Below, one piece after another: positions 35,395 to 44,703 of a DNA stretch of 64,000 bases. The first letter of the stretch is position 1. The number at the start of each line of letters is the position of its first letter. The notes under the pieces were generated by a model. The model searched no databases. It was not told the DNA's origin and was given only the letters and a program-made list of their open reading frames with translations. A program made the position numbers and the translations under genes. Source of the DNA: Gammaproteobacteria bacterium (GTDB lineage Bacteria; Pseudomonadota; Gammaproteobacteria; Steroidobacterales; Steroidobacteraceae); the NCBI GenBank assembly GCA_947469285.1, contig CANIOW010000007.1, positions 1 to 64,000 of the forward strand, written 5' to 3'.

Positions 35395-37139
35395 ACGTGC
35401 AAGAAGTACGCGTCCCCGACCTGGGTGACGCCAATGAGGTGTCGGTCATTGCCTTGCTGGTCAAGGTAGGTGATGTGGTGCAGCCAGAAACCCCGTTGTT
35501 CACTGTGGAAGGTGAAAAAGCCACTATCGATATTCCAGCGCCCTGCGCTGGCACGGTGGAAGCCTTGCTGGTCGAGGTCGGCACGAAAGTACGCACCGGC
35601 AGTGTGGTGGCCCGCCTCCTCACGGCAGAGTCTGCTGCGGCTCCTGTGTCTCCTGCGCCTCCTGCGAGAGTAGCGACGCCTGCACCGCCAGCCACGGTGG
35701 TTGCCCCGGTGCTGGTGGAGCCGACGGCCGATCTGCAGGTGGCATTGTTGGTGTTGGGTGCCGGTCCTGGGGGCTATACCGCCGCCTTCCGTGCTGCGGA
35801 CCTTGGCCTTGAAGTTGGATTGGTCGAACGCTGGCCGACGCTGGGGGGGGTGTGCCTCAACGTTGGCTGTATCCCCTCCAAGGCCTTGCTGCATGCGGCC
35901 AAGGTGATCGAAGAAGCGCATGACATGGCGAAGCTTGGCGTGAGCTTCGGGCCCCCCGTCATTGATGCACCGAAGCTTAAGGGTTGGAAAGACCGCATTA
36001 TCGGCAAGTTAACCACCGGGCTAACCAGCCTTGCCAAGCAGCGTAAAGTTCAAGTGCTCAAGGGCACCGGCCTGTTCCTGTCGCCGCACCGTGTGGCGCT
36101 CATTGCCGCCGACGGCACGCGGCAGGTGGTGGGCTTTGACCAGTGCATCATCGCGGTGGGTAGCGAACCGGTGCAGTTGCCGATATTTCCCGTCGACCCG
36201 CGCATCCTCGACAGCACCAGTGCATTGGAGCTTGGCCGCATAGACGGGCGACTGCTCGTGGTCGGTGGCGGCATCATCGGTCTGGAGATGGCCTGCGTCT
36301 ATGACGCGCTGGGTGCGCGGGTGTCGGTGGTCGAACTGGCCGCTGGGCTCATGCCGGGTGCAGATCGTGATTTAGTGCGGCCGCTCGAGAAGCGCTTGAA
36401 GGCACGTTACGCAGCGATTTTACTCGGCACCAAAGTGGTGAGCGTCGAGGCCTTGCCCGCAGGACTGCGCGTCACCTTCGAAGGCAAAGGCGCGCCCGAG
36501 CCGCAGCTGTATGACCAGTTGCTGGTCGCAGTGGGGCGTGTGCCTAACGGGAAGCGCCTGGCTGCTGAAGCTGCAGGAGTGACGGTGGACGCGCGCGGCT
36601 TCATTGCCGTGGATGCGCAAATGCGCACCAACGTGCCGCATATCTTCGCCATCGGGGATGTGGTGGGGCAGCCCATGCTGGCGCACAAGGCAACGCACGA
36701 AGGTAAGCTGGCGGCGGAAGTGGCGGCCGGCGAGAAGCGCGCATTTGATGCGCGCGTCATTCCTTCCGTGGCCTATACCGATCCGGAAATCGCTTGGGTG
36801 GGCCTGACGGAAACGCAGGCGGCAGAGCAGGGCATCCAAGTGGAGAAAGGGGTCTTTCCTTGGGCGGCCTCGGGTCGTGCACTGGCGCTGAACCGTGACG
36901 AGGGGTTCACCAAGCTGCTTTTTGATCCATCGACCCACCGTCTGCTGGGCGCCGGGATCGTCGGTCCGAGCGCAGGTGAACTGATTGGTGAGGCGGCGCT
37001 GGCGATCGAGATGGGGGCGGATGCTGCGGATATTGGCGGCACCATCCACCCACACCCGACGTTAACCGAGACGGTGGCCTTCGCGGCGGAGGCGTTCGAA
37101 GGCACGTTGACGGACCTGTATCTCCCCAAGAAACGCTAA
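35391..37139 (+). CDS. lpdA: Dihydrolipoamide dehydrogenase with N-terminal lipoyl domain
   Basis: E3 reoxidises dihydrolipoyl groups with FAD and NAD. Residues 1-80 form a lipoyl domain (VEGEKATIDIPAP), followed by a Pro/Ala linker and the flavoprotein: GAGPGGYTAAFRAA, the redox disulfide GGVCLNVGCIPSKAL, the NAD-binding GGGIIGLEMA and a C-terminal HPHPTLTE. The start is a TTG at 35391 that overlaps the aceF stop (TTGA). The 582-residue lipoyl-E3 form is known from Neisseria and beta/gammaproteobacteria. Confidence 0.96.
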   Translation: MNVQEVRVPDLGDANEVSVIALLVKVGDVVQPETPLFTVEGEKATIDIPAPCAGTVEALLVEVGTKVRTGSVVARLLTAESAAAPVSPAPPARVATPAPPATVVAPVLVEPTADLQVALLVLGAGPGGYTAAFRAADLGLEVGLVERWPTLGGVCLNVGCIPSKALLHAAKVIEEAHDMAKLGVSFGPPVIDAPKLKGWKDRIIGKLTTGLTSLAKQRKVQVLKGTGLFLSPHRVALIAADGTRQVVGFDQCIIAVGSEPVQLPIFPVDPRILDSTSALELGRIDGRLLVVGGGIIGLEMACVYDALGARVSVVELAAGLMPGADRDLVRPLEKRLKARYAAILLGTKVVSVEALPAGLRVTFEGKGAPEPQLYDQLLVAVGRVPNGKRLAAEAAGVTVDARGFIAVDAQMRTNVPHIFAIGDVVGQPMLAHKATHEGKLAAEVAAGEKRAFDARVIPSVAYTDPEIAWVGLTETQAAEQGIQVEKGVFPWAASGRALALNRDEGFTKLLFDPSTHRLLGAGIVGPSAGELIGEAALAIEMGADAADIGGTIHPHPTLTETVAFAAEAFEGTLTDLYLPKKR

Positions 37140-37220
37140 CCTTAACCACTGAGCCGCCGAAAGTTTTCTGTCGCACTGCAAAAGGAGTACACTGGCAGAC
37201 CCCTGTTTGAGGCGAACGCC

Positions 37221-39140
37221 ATGAATTCCCCAGAGACGGCGCCAGCCGCGATCACCTTTGCCGATTTAGGCCTTTCCGAAGCCGTGCTGGCTGCGGTCAC
37301 TGCCGTCGGCTATGAATCCCCTTCGCCCATTCAGGCGGCCACTATTCCGGCGCTGCTCGCTGGGCATGACCTGCTGGGCCAGGCCCAGACCGGTACGGGT
37401 AAAACGGCGGCCTTTGCGCTGCCGTTGCTCTCGCGCCTGAACTTGGAGCTGCCCGGTGTGCAGGCGCTGGTCATGGTGCCCACCCGTGAGCTGGCCATTC
37501 AGGTCGCTGAAGCTTTCAATAAGTACGCGGCCCATATGCCCGGCTTCCATGTGCTGCCCATCTACGGTGGCCAGAGCTATACCCCGCAGTTGAATGCGCT
37601 GCGCCGTGGTGTACACGTGGTGGTGGGTACCCCGGGTCGCATCATGGACCATCTCGACCGTGGCACCTTGTCGCTCGATTCAGTGCGCTACGCCGTGCTC
37701 GATGAAGCCGACGAGATGCTGCAGATGGGTTTCGTCGACGCCATCGACCAGATTCTCTCCAAGGTACCGCCGGAGCGGCAGGTCGCCTTGTTCTCCGCCA
37801 CCATGGCGCCGCAGATCAAGCGCATTGCCAAAACGCATCTGCGTTCGCCGCGCGAAATCAATATTCAGGGCAAGACCACCACAGCGGCGAATATTCGCCA
37901 GCGCTACTGGGTAGTGAGCGGCCTGCATAAACTGGACGCGCTGACGCGCATCCTCGAAGTGGAGCCCTTTGATGCCATGCTGGTGTTCACGCGGACCAAA
38001 CAGTCCACGGTGGAACTGGCTGAGCGCCTAGAGGCGCGCGGCTTTGCGGCTGCGGCGCTTAACGGCGACATCCTGCAGGCGCAGCGTGAACGCACCGTGG
38101 CGGCGCTGAAGTCCGGCAAGATCGATATCCTCGTGGCTACTGACGTGGCGGCCCGCGGCCTCGATGTCGAGCGTATTGGCCATGTGGTTAACTTCGACGT
38201 GCCGTACGACACCGAGAGCTATGTTCACCGCATCGGTCGTACGGGGCGCGCTGGTCGCAAGGGCGAGGCGATTCTCTTCATCGCGCCACGCGAGCGCAAC
38301 ATGCTGTCGGCCATCGAGCGTGCTACACGCTCGTCGCTGGAGCCGATGCGTCTGCCCAGCGTGAATGATGTGAACGAGCGTCGCATCGGTAAATTCCGTG
38401 AGCGTCTGGAAGCCGTAGTGGCCGAAGGCGTGTCGCCGGAATATCGCAGTGTCATTGAATCGGTGGTGCGCGAATCCGGGCAAGATCTGCTGGACGTGGC
38501 GGCGGCATTGGCGCGAATGGCGCAGGGCGATACACCGCTGTTACTGCCGACCGCGGAAGAACCCGGGTTCCGCGACGCTGCCCCACGCTCCTTGCCGCCA
38601 GAACAGCGTCAGGAACGGTTTCGCGAGCGCTCCCCTGAGGGCGGCGGCGGCGAAGAGCGTCCACGCGGCAAGTTTGTATCGCGTGAAGACCGCTTCGGTC
38701 CGCAGCAGGTGTACCGCCTAGAAGTGGGCCGCGCCCACGGCGTGCAGCCGGGGAATATCGTGGGCGCTATTGCCCACACCGGCAACCTGGAAGGCACGCA
38801 GATCAACGGCGTTGATATTCATTTCGACCACACGCTCGTGCGGCTCCCCGCGGGGTTGCCAAACGATGTGCTGGAGCGTATCTCGCAGGTGAAAGTGCGC
38901 GGGCGTTCGCTCGACATCAAGCCGGCCGATGGCGCACCCAGTTCGCCGCGGCGCGAGTTTCATGGCGGCGATGGTCGTGATGACCGTGGTCCGCCGTCGC
39001 GTCGCCCGTTCGGTCCGGGCGGTGGTGGCGGGCACGCGGGTGGTCCGGGCGGGTTCGCTGGCCCGGGTGGGCCGCGCCGTTCGTTTGGCAGCGGTGGTCC
39101 CTCCAAGCCGCACCGCAAGGGACCGCCGAAAGCCCGTTAA
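37221..39140 (+). CDS. deaD: DEAD-box RNA helicase, DeaD/CsdA type
   Basis: Helicase for ribosome assembly and cold-shock mRNA handling. The 639 residues include a Q motif (YESPSPIQAATIP), AQTGTGKT, PTRELAIQ, DEADEML, SAT and HRIGRTGRAGR, then a DbpA-like RNA-binding domain (RLEVGRAHGVQPGNIVGAI) and an RG/G-rich basic tail. Length and domain order match CsdA (629). GAGG lies before ATG 37221. It is single, convergent with the DUF1841 gene. Confidence 0.95.
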   Translation: MNSPETAPAAITFADLGLSEAVLAAVTAVGYESPSPIQAATIPALLAGHDLLGQAQTGTGKTAAFALPLLSRLNLELPGVQALVMVPTRELAIQVAEAFNKYAAHMPGFHVLPIYGGQSYTPQLNALRRGVHVVVGTPGRIMDHLDRGTLSLDSVRYAVLDEADEMLQMGFVDAIDQILSKVPPERQVALFSATMAPQIKRIAKTHLRSPREINIQGKTTTAANIRQRYWVVSGLHKLDALTRILEVEPFDAMLVFTRTKQSTVELAERLEARGFAAAALNGDILQAQRERTVAALKSGKIDILVATDVAARGLDVERIGHVVNFDVPYDTESYVHRIGRTGRAGRKGEAILFIAPRERNMLSAIERATRSSLEPMRLPSVNDVNERRIGKFRERLEAVVAEGVSPEYRSVIESVVRESGQDLLDVAAALARMAQGDTPLLLPTAEEPGFRDAAPRSLPPEQRQERFRERSPEGGGGEERPRGKFVSREDRFGPQQVYRLEVGRAHGVQPGNIVGAIAHTGNLEGTQINGVDIHFDHTLVRLPAGLPNDVLERISQVKVRGRSLDIKPADGAPSSPRREFHGGDGRDDRGPPSRRPFGPGGGGGHAGGPGGFAGPGGPRRSFGSGGPSKPHRKGPPKAR

Positions 39141-39154
39141 GGGTTTTCAGTGGC

Positions 39155-39580
39155 CTAAAGCGATTGCAGCGCTGCCAGGTAGCGCTGCTCATCCGGCGCC
39201 TGACCTTGTCGTTGGGCATCCCATAACGCGGCCCCTAAGGGCTCCATCATGCGGTGCTCCGCGGCATGTGCGCCGCCGTGGTGCCGACTCAGTCGTGCAT
39301 GGATGGCGCGGATGCCGGCGGGGCGGTCGGTGCTGACCTGTTCACGCAGCGCCAGATGCATGCCCATATGCAGGAAAGGGTTGCTCTCGCCATGCTCGGG
39401 TGTCCAATCGCGGTCGAGCGTCTCCGCTGTGAGCAGCGCGTGGTACTCCGGATGGAGGGCCACCACATCGGCCACTTGGGCCTGCAGCGCCGTTAGCGGT
39501 AGTCCCGTTTGGTGCCGTTGCCAAGCTTCGAGGTAGAGGCGTCGCAACGAATCGCGCTGCTGGTCATGGAAGACGGGCAT
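39155..39580 (-). CDS. DUF1841 family protein
   Basis: A 141-residue protein with the family signature NPFLHMGMHLALREQVSTDRP and a HHGGAHAAEHRMMEPL region. ATG 39580 (MPVFHDQQRDSLRRLY) shares one base with the nth stop (TAATG), so it is coupled to nth; a longer frame adds atypical residues. Function unknown. Confidence 0.85.
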   Translation of the reverse strand: MPVFHDQQRDSLRRLYLEAWQRHQTGLPLTALQAQVADVVALHPEYHALLTAETLDRDWTPEHGESNPFLHMGMHLALREQVSTDRPAGIRAIHARLSRHHGGAHAAEHRMMEPLGAALWDAQRQGQAPDEQRYLAALQSL

Positions 39581-40227
39581 TAGCGGGCCTTGTCCCGTAG
39601 CTGTTGCTTGCCATGCCGACACAGATCCGCCACCACACAATGGGTGCAATCCGGCTTGCGGGCCTTACAGACATAGCGTCCGTGCAGAATGAGCCAGTGG
39701 TGTGCGTCCATGAGGAACTCTGCCGGTATCCGCTTTATCAGGGCGTCTTCGACGGCTCTGACGGTTTTGCCTGGAGCCAACCCGGTGATATTGGCAACAC
39801 GAAAGATATGCGTATCCACGGCCATAGCGGGCTGACGGAAGGCGGTATTGAGTACCACGTTCGCGGTCTTGCGGCCTACCCCTGGCAGTGCCTCGAGTGC
39901 CTCACGGGTGTTAGGTACCACACCGTCGTGCTGCTCAATGAGCAGACGACACAGCTGGATAATGTTCTTCGCCTTGGCGTTAAACAGACCGATATGGCGC
40001 ACGTAAGGGATCAGCCCTGCAACGCCCAGCGCGAGAATGGTGGCTGGCGTGTTAGCCGCTGGGAACAAGCGACGGGTGGCGAGGTTAACGCTCTTGTCGG
40101 TGGCCTGGGCAGACAACACCACGGCCACTAAGAGCTCGAAGGGTGTGCTGTAGTGTAATTCGGTTCGGGGTGCCGGGTTTAATGAACGCAAACGTTCAAA
40201 AAATGCCTGGCGCTCTGCAATCTTCAT
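39580..40227 (-). CDS. nth: Endonuclease III
   Basis: Bifunctional DNA glycosylase/AP lyase that removes oxidised pyrimidines. The 215-residue protein has the HhH motif LPGVGRKTANVVLNTAF (catalytic Lys), MAVDTHIFRV (catalytic Asp) and the C-terminal 4Fe-4S loop CKARKPDCTHCVVADLC (C-x6-C-x2-C-x5-C). It overlaps rnfB by ATGA. Confidence 0.97.
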   Translation of the reverse strand: MKIAERQAFFERLRSLNPAPRTELHYSTPFELLVAVVLSAQATDKSVNLATRRLFPAANTPATILALGVAGLIPYVRHIGLFNAKAKNIIQLCRLLIEQHDGVVPNTREALEALPGVGRKTANVVLNTAFRQPAMAVDTHIFRVANITGLAPGKTVRAVEDALIKRIPAEFLMDAHHWLILHGRYVCKARKPDCTHCVVADLCRHGKQQLRDKAR

Positions 40228-40787
40228 GGAGTAGATCCGCGTAAACGTTCCGTACGTGCGGCTAGCGCAGCAGTCCGTTGGGCTTCGCGCCGTACCTGCC
40301 GGGCCTCATGCGCGGCGTAATGGCGGCGATGGCGGATGGCGTCTGCGGCCAGTTGCTGGGCATCCAGTAGCGCTGCACCGGTGTCGGTCATGGTGATGCA
40401 GTCGACGGGGCAGGGGGCGATACACAATTCACAGCCGTTGCACTGCGTGGTGATAACGGTATGCAGCTGCTTGCGCGCGCCCACGATGGCATCTACCGGG
40501 CAGGCGGGCAGGCATTTGGCACAGCCAATACACGCGGCTTCATCAATGACGGCGATTCGCGGCGGGGCAAAACTGCCACAGGCCGGGTCCAAGGGGAGTG
40601 CCGCGCAGCCGAGTACCGTGGCGAGGGCCGCGAGGGTGGAGGGGCCGCCCGGGGGGCACCGATTAGGTGGCGCGGCGCCGCTCGCCATGGCCGTGGCATA
40701 GGGCCGACAGCCTGCGTAGCCGCAGCGAGTGCATTGGGTTTGCGGCAGCAGTGCGTCGAGGCGGTCCGCCAAGGCTTGCAGCGACAT
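40224..40787 (-). CDS. rnfB: RnfB-like iron-sulfur protein lacking the membrane helix
   Basis: A 187-residue RnfB/RsxB relative. Residues 1-60 have the Fe-S domain CTRCGYAGCRPYA plus CPPGG; two 4Fe-4S ferredoxin motifs follow, CIGCAKCLPACPVDAI and CNGCELCIAPCPVDCI. The N-terminal transmembrane helix of classic RnfB is missing: the protein begins MSLQALADRLDALLPQTQC. rnfA, C, D, G and E are absent here, while metG and nth flank it as in complete rnf loci. A soluble ferredoxin role is likely. Confidence 0.9.
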   Translation of the reverse strand: MSLQALADRLDALLPQTQCTRCGYAGCRPYATAMASGAAPPNRCPPGGPSTLAALATVLGCAALPLDPACGSFAPPRIAVIDEAACIGCAKCLPACPVDAIVGARKQLHTVITTQCNGCELCIAPCPVDCITMTDTGAALLDAQQLAADAIRHRRHYAAHEARQVRREAQRTAALAARTERLRGSTP

Positions 40788-40802
40788 GGCAGTGGGGTCT
40801 GG

Positions 40803-42938
40803 CTACTTGATCAAGCTGCCGGTGATCGCGCCGACGTCAGGGGAGAGCACGTAGATGCCGCCCTGCCCGTCTTCAGCCGCGAGCACCATGCCTTCGCTCA
40901 TGCCAAAGCGCATCTTGCGTGGCTTGAGGTTGGCGACGATGACCACCTGGCGGTCCACCAGTTGTTCTGGCGCGTAGGCCGCGCGGATCCCGGAAAAAAT
41001 AGTCCGTTCATCGGCTGTGCCATCTGCCGCAACCCCGAGACTGACGCGTAGCTTGAGTAGTTTGTCAGAGCCTTCTACCCAACTGGCTTCCAGTACCTTG
41101 GCCACGCGCAGCTCTACTTTTAGTAAGGCTTCGATGTCGATGGTCGCTGCGCTCGGGAGCTCGCGCGCTGCGGCGGGCGTGGAGACCGGTGCCTTAACGG
41201 GAGCTGCGGCAGGGGTAGGCGTGGTGGATGCAGGTGTGGCCGCTGTCGGTGAGCTGGCGCCTGTGGAGGAAGGCGCGGCGTCAGCAGTGGGTGTTACCAC
41301 GAGCAGTGCCACCACTTTCGGATCAAGACGTGTGGCCAGCGGTTCATAGGGGCGCAGGGTGTGGTCGAGTAACGGGGCATCGAGATCGCTCCAGTAGGTG
41401 ACCGGCGCTTGCAGGAAGCTCTCGGCCGCTGCCGCCATCTGCGGCATGACGGGCTTCAACAGGCCAACGAGTACGCGAAACAGGTTGATGCCTTGCGAAC
41501 AGACGGCTTGGACGTCGGCGGTCCGGGCGGGGTCCTTGGCGAGCAGCCAGGGCTTTTGCGTGTCGATGTATTGATTGGCCTTGTCGGCTAGCAGCATGAC
41601 CTCGCGTAGCGCAGCGGCGTAGTCACGGCTTTCGTAGAGCGCTGTGATCTGTGCCCGGCCGGCGACGAACTCAGCGTAGAGCGCCGGTTCCGGCAGAGCC
41701 GCTGCCAGACGGCCGTCGAAGCTGCGTGTCAGGAAGCCGGCGCAGCGGCTGCCGATATTCACCACTTTTCCGACCACCTCGGCGTTGAAACGGCTGGTGA
41801 AATCTTCGAGGCTGAGGTCGAGGTCGTCGAGACCAGCCGTGAGCTTGCTGGCGAAGTAGAAACGCAGTGCCTCGGGCGGTAACAGCTCAAGATAATGGCG
41901 TGCAGTGATAAACGTGCCACGGCTCTTCGACATCTTCTGGCCGTTCACGGTCAGGAAGCCATGCACAAACACGCCGTTCGGTGTGCGCAGGCCGGCGCCG
42001 TGTAACACGGCGGGCCAGAACAAGGCATGGAAATACAGGATGTCCTTGCCGATGAAGTGATACAGCTCGGTGTTGGCGGCGGCGGCACCCGCGGCGTCCC
42101 AGAATTCGGCGTAGGCGCTTGCCACGTCGACACCGCGCTTGGCGGACAGGGCGTCAAAACTGCCGATGTAACCGATGGGCGCGTCGAGCCAGACGTAGAA
42201 GAATTTTCCTGGTGCGCCCGGGATGCCGAAACCAAAGTAGGGCGAATCCCGGGAAATATCCCAGTCACGCAGTCCCGCGTTGAACCACTCGTCCAGTTTG
42301 TTGGCGACGCTGGTATCGACCGTGCCACTGCGGACCCATTCGCGCAGCAGTGGCTCGAAGTGCCCGAGCTGAAAGAACAGATGTTCGCTCTCGCGTTCTT
42401 CCGGCGTCGTGCCGGAAACGACCGACACGGCGTTGAGCAGCTCTGAAGGTGAATAGGTGGCGCCACACTTCTCGCAGCTGTCGCCATACTGGTCGGGAGC
42501 CGCGCAGCGTGGGCAGGTGCCCTTGACGTAACGGTCTGGCAGAAACATACCAGCCTGGGCGTCGTAGGCTTGTCGGATGGTGCGCCGGGTGATGTGTCCG
42601 GCCGCCTCTAGCGCCGCGAAGATTTGTTCGGTGCGGTGTTGGTTTTCGGGCGCATGCGTGCTGTGGAAATGGTCGAAGCCGATGCCAAAGTCAGCGAAGT
42701 CGCGGGCGTGTTCCGCTCCCACCCGCGCGATCAGCGCTTCGGGAGTGATGCCTTCTGTCTGTGCCCGCAGCATGATCGGGGTGCCGTGCGTGTCGTCGGC
42801 GCACACGTAGGTACAAGCATTGCCCGCTAGACGTTGGTGGCGCACCCAAATATCGGTTTGGGTGTACTCGACCAGATGGCCGATATGCAGCGGGCCATTG
42901 GCGTAGGGCAGGGCACTGGTGACAAGAATACGGCGCAT
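40803..42938 (-). CDS. metG: Methionyl-tRNA synthetase
   Basis: Class I synthetase for tRNA-Met. The 711 residues start [16 protein letters not shown] at 42938; HIGH is [14 protein letters not shown] is [10 protein letters not shown], and the zinc knuckle is [19 protein letters not shown]-terminal EMAP-II-like tRNA-binding domain ([16 protein letters not shown]) is joined by a long Ala/Thr/Pro-rich linker of about 50 residues, longer than usual. A 43-residue upstream frame extension is not family-like. Confidence 0.97.
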   Translation of the reverse strand: MRRILVTSALPYANGPLHIGHLVEYTQTDIWVRHQRLAGNACTYVCADDTHGTPIMLRAQTEGITPEALIARVGAEHARDFADFGIGFDHFHSTHAPENQHRTEQIFAALEAAGHITRRTIRQAYDAQAGMFLPDRYVKGTCPRCAAPDQYGDSCEKCGATYSPSELLNAVSVVSGTTPEERESEHLFFQLGHFEPLLREWVRSGTVDTSVANKLDEWFNAGLRDWDISRDSPYFGFGIPGAPGKFFYVWLDAPIGYIGSFDALSAKRGVDVASAYAEFWDAAGAAAANTELYHFIGKDILYFHALFWPAVLHGAGLRTPNGVFVHGFLTVNGQKMSKSRGTFITARHYLELLPPEALRFYFASKLTAGLDDLDLSLEDFTSRFNAEVVGKVVNIGSRCAGFLTRSFDGRLAAALPEPALYAEFVAGRAQITALYESRDYAAALREVMLLADKANQYIDTQKPWLLAKDPARTADVQAVCSQGINLFRVLVGLLKPVMPQMAAAAESFLQAPVTYWSDLDAPLLDHTLRPYEPLATRLDPKVVALLVVTPTADAAPSSTGASSPTAATPASTTPTPAAAPVKAPVSTPAAARELPSAATIDIEALLKVELRVAKVLEASWVEGSDKLLKLRVSLGVAADGTADERTIFSGIRAAYAPEQLVDRQVVIVANLKPRKMRFGMSEGMVLAAEDGQGGIYVLSPDVGAITGSLIK

Positions 42939-42970
42939 GGCGGGCTGGGGTCCGGGACGGTAAGGCCCCA

Positions 42971-43621
42971 TTATGCCAAACGTAGGTGCCCAACCTTGGC
43001 CCAATAACGGGTAGCGGTCAGCGCCTGCCACTGCGTGAGCACGCCGGCGGGGCGGCGCTCCCAGCATCCCGAGCTCAGATCGTAGAGTTCTTCACCCGCG
43101 GGTGGGTGGCCAGGCGGGTGGGGCAGCGTGAATTCTGTCCCCGCGGCGGCTTCTATGAGCCAGGTGGATTCGAGCTGATAACCGCCTAACCACAGGCCCC
43201 GCAGCGTGCCGCCGCTGCTCGCCAGCGGCTGCCAGCCAGCGCTCGGGTCAAGGGTGTCGATCACTCGCCGCCTCTGGTCCGTGTCGGTCAGATGCCGCAG
43301 TTTCACCAACAGTTCGCAACCAGTCACGCTGCCGGGCGCGTGAGTCGAACCGTGTGGGCTGCGCATGAAGGTGCCGGCCGGATAGCTACCGTGTTGGTCG
43401 TGGAAGGTGCCGGAGAGCACGAGAATCTCCTCGCCCCAAGGGTGGCTATGCGCCGTGAAACTTGAGCCTGGCGCATAGGTGACGCGCGACAGACAGCGTG
43501 CCTGCTCCTGCCCATCACGCTCAATCATGCGGCGGTGGACCCCTGGCATCGGTGACGGGCTCCAGGCCAGCGTCTCCGTGTCGACATGGGCAGCGAGGCT
43601 TAGGTCGGCGTGGAGTTTCAC
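42971..43621 (-). CDS. ChrR-like cupin protein
   Basis: A 216-residue protein from GTG 43621 ([33 protein letters not shown]). It has a ChrR-type cupin: [27 protein letters not shown] with probable metal ligands HxH, E and a later H, and a second cupin-like half at about 120-216. ChrR is the anti-sigma factor for singlet-oxygen sigma-E, but the N-terminal zinc anti-sigma part is absent. It follows two PilT-like genes by 13 bp and precedes metG by 32 bp. The start codon is not marked by a strong Shine-Dalgarno. Confidence 0.75.
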   Translation of the reverse strand: MKLHADLSLAAHVDTETLAWSPSPMPGVHRRMIERDGQEQARCLSRVTYAPGSSFTAHSHPWGEEILVLSGTFHDQHGSYPAGTFMRSPHGSTHAPGSVTGCELLVKLRHLTDTDQRRRVIDTLDPSAGWQPLASSGGTLRGLWLGGYQLESTWLIEAAAGTEFTLPHPPGHPPAGEELYDLSSGCWERRPAGVLTQWQALTATRYWAKVGHLRLA

Positions 43622-43634
43622 AGCAGCACGCGCT

Positions 43635-44696
43635 TCAGGCCTGGCCTTTGTACTGCTCGAATTTCGCTTTGTTGAAGGCCTTGGCGTAGGCGTTTTTGCC
43701 GCTAATGCGCCGCGCATCCAGCAATAGCTGGAGCGCATTGTCCATGGTGCGCATGCCATGCACTGCGCCAGATTGCATGACGGTTTCGAGCTGGTCGTTC
43801 TTGCCCTGGCGGATAAGGTTGGCGACGGCGGGTGTGTTGACGAGGATCTCGAGTGCCGCGACCCGGCCAGGGGTGCCGGCGGTAGGGACCAGCTGTTGCG
43901 AGATAACACCGCGCAGACTGGTCGACAGCATAGTGCGTACCTGCGACTGCTTGTCTGCCGGGAACGCGTTGATGATGCGGTCGATGGTTGGCGCGGCGCC
44001 GTTGGTATGCAGCGTGCCCATCACTAGAATGCCGGTTTCAGCTGCGGTAACCGCGACGCTGATGGTCTCAAGGTCGCGCATTTCACCCACCAGAATGACG
44101 TCCGGGTCTTCGCGCAGGGCGCCATGCACGGCACTGGCGAAGGAGTGGGCGTGAACTCCAACTTCGCGTTGGCTGATAAGGCAGCTTTTGCGTTGGTGGA
44201 CGAATTCGATGGGGTCTTCGATGGTGAGAATATGGCCACGGATCCGCGTATTGATGTCATCAATCATTGCCGCAAGAGTGGTGCTTTTGCCGCTGCCAGT
44301 TTTTCCCGTGACCAGAATGAGGCCGTTGGTCACGCGGCACAGTGACCGTACCGCCTCTGGCATATCCAGTTCGGTCAGGGTTTTGGTCTTGCTGGGAATA
44401 GTACGGAAGACCGCACCCAGACCGCTAAGATGGCGTAGGACGTTGACGCGAAACCGGGCCACGTCGGGGATGGAATAGGCGAAGTCGGCCCCATCTTGCT
44501 GCGCCAAGCGCTCTTGGGCGCGCCGCGGCATGATTTCCAGCAGCGTCTCTTGCACGAACGCAGGATCCAGCGACGGTTCACGCAACGGCTGTAGCTCGCC
44601 GTACTGGCGCAGCCGCGGCGGGTCGCCGGCCATAAAGTGCAGGTCTGAACCGCTGCGTTTAAGTACTTCGAGCAAGTATTCGTCGATGCGTGCCAT
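43635..44696 (-). CDS. PilT-family type IV pilus retraction ATPase (copy 1)
   Basis: A 353-residue hexameric secretion ATPase. It has Walker A GKTGSGKST, Asp box LTIEDPIEFVH, Walker B DPDVILVGEMRD, and His box GTLHTN. Starting MARIDEYLLEVLKRSGSDLHFMAGDPP it aligns with PilT over its whole length, and the EDPDVILVGEMRD form is PilT- rather than PilU-like. It lies 7 bp after a second PilT-like gene. It powers pilus depolymerisation, if it is used. Confidence 0.92.
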   Translation of the reverse strand: MARIDEYLLEVLKRSGSDLHFMAGDPPRLRQYGELQPLREPSLDPAFVQETLLEIMPRRAQERLAQQDGADFAYSIPDVARFRVNVLRHLSGLGAVFRTIPSKTKTLTELDMPEAVRSLCRVTNGLILVTGKTGSGKSTTLAAMIDDINTRIRGHILTIEDPIEFVHQRKSCLISQREVGVHAHSFASAVHGALREDPDVILVGEMRDLETISVAVTAAETGILVMGTLHTNGAAPTIDRIINAFPADKQSQVRTMLSTSLRGVISQQLVPTAGTPGRVAALEILVNTPAVANLIRQGKNDQLETVMQSGAVHGMRTMDNALQLLLDARRISGKNAYAKAFNKAKFEQYKGQA

Positions 44697-44703
44697 GGTG
44701 TTC

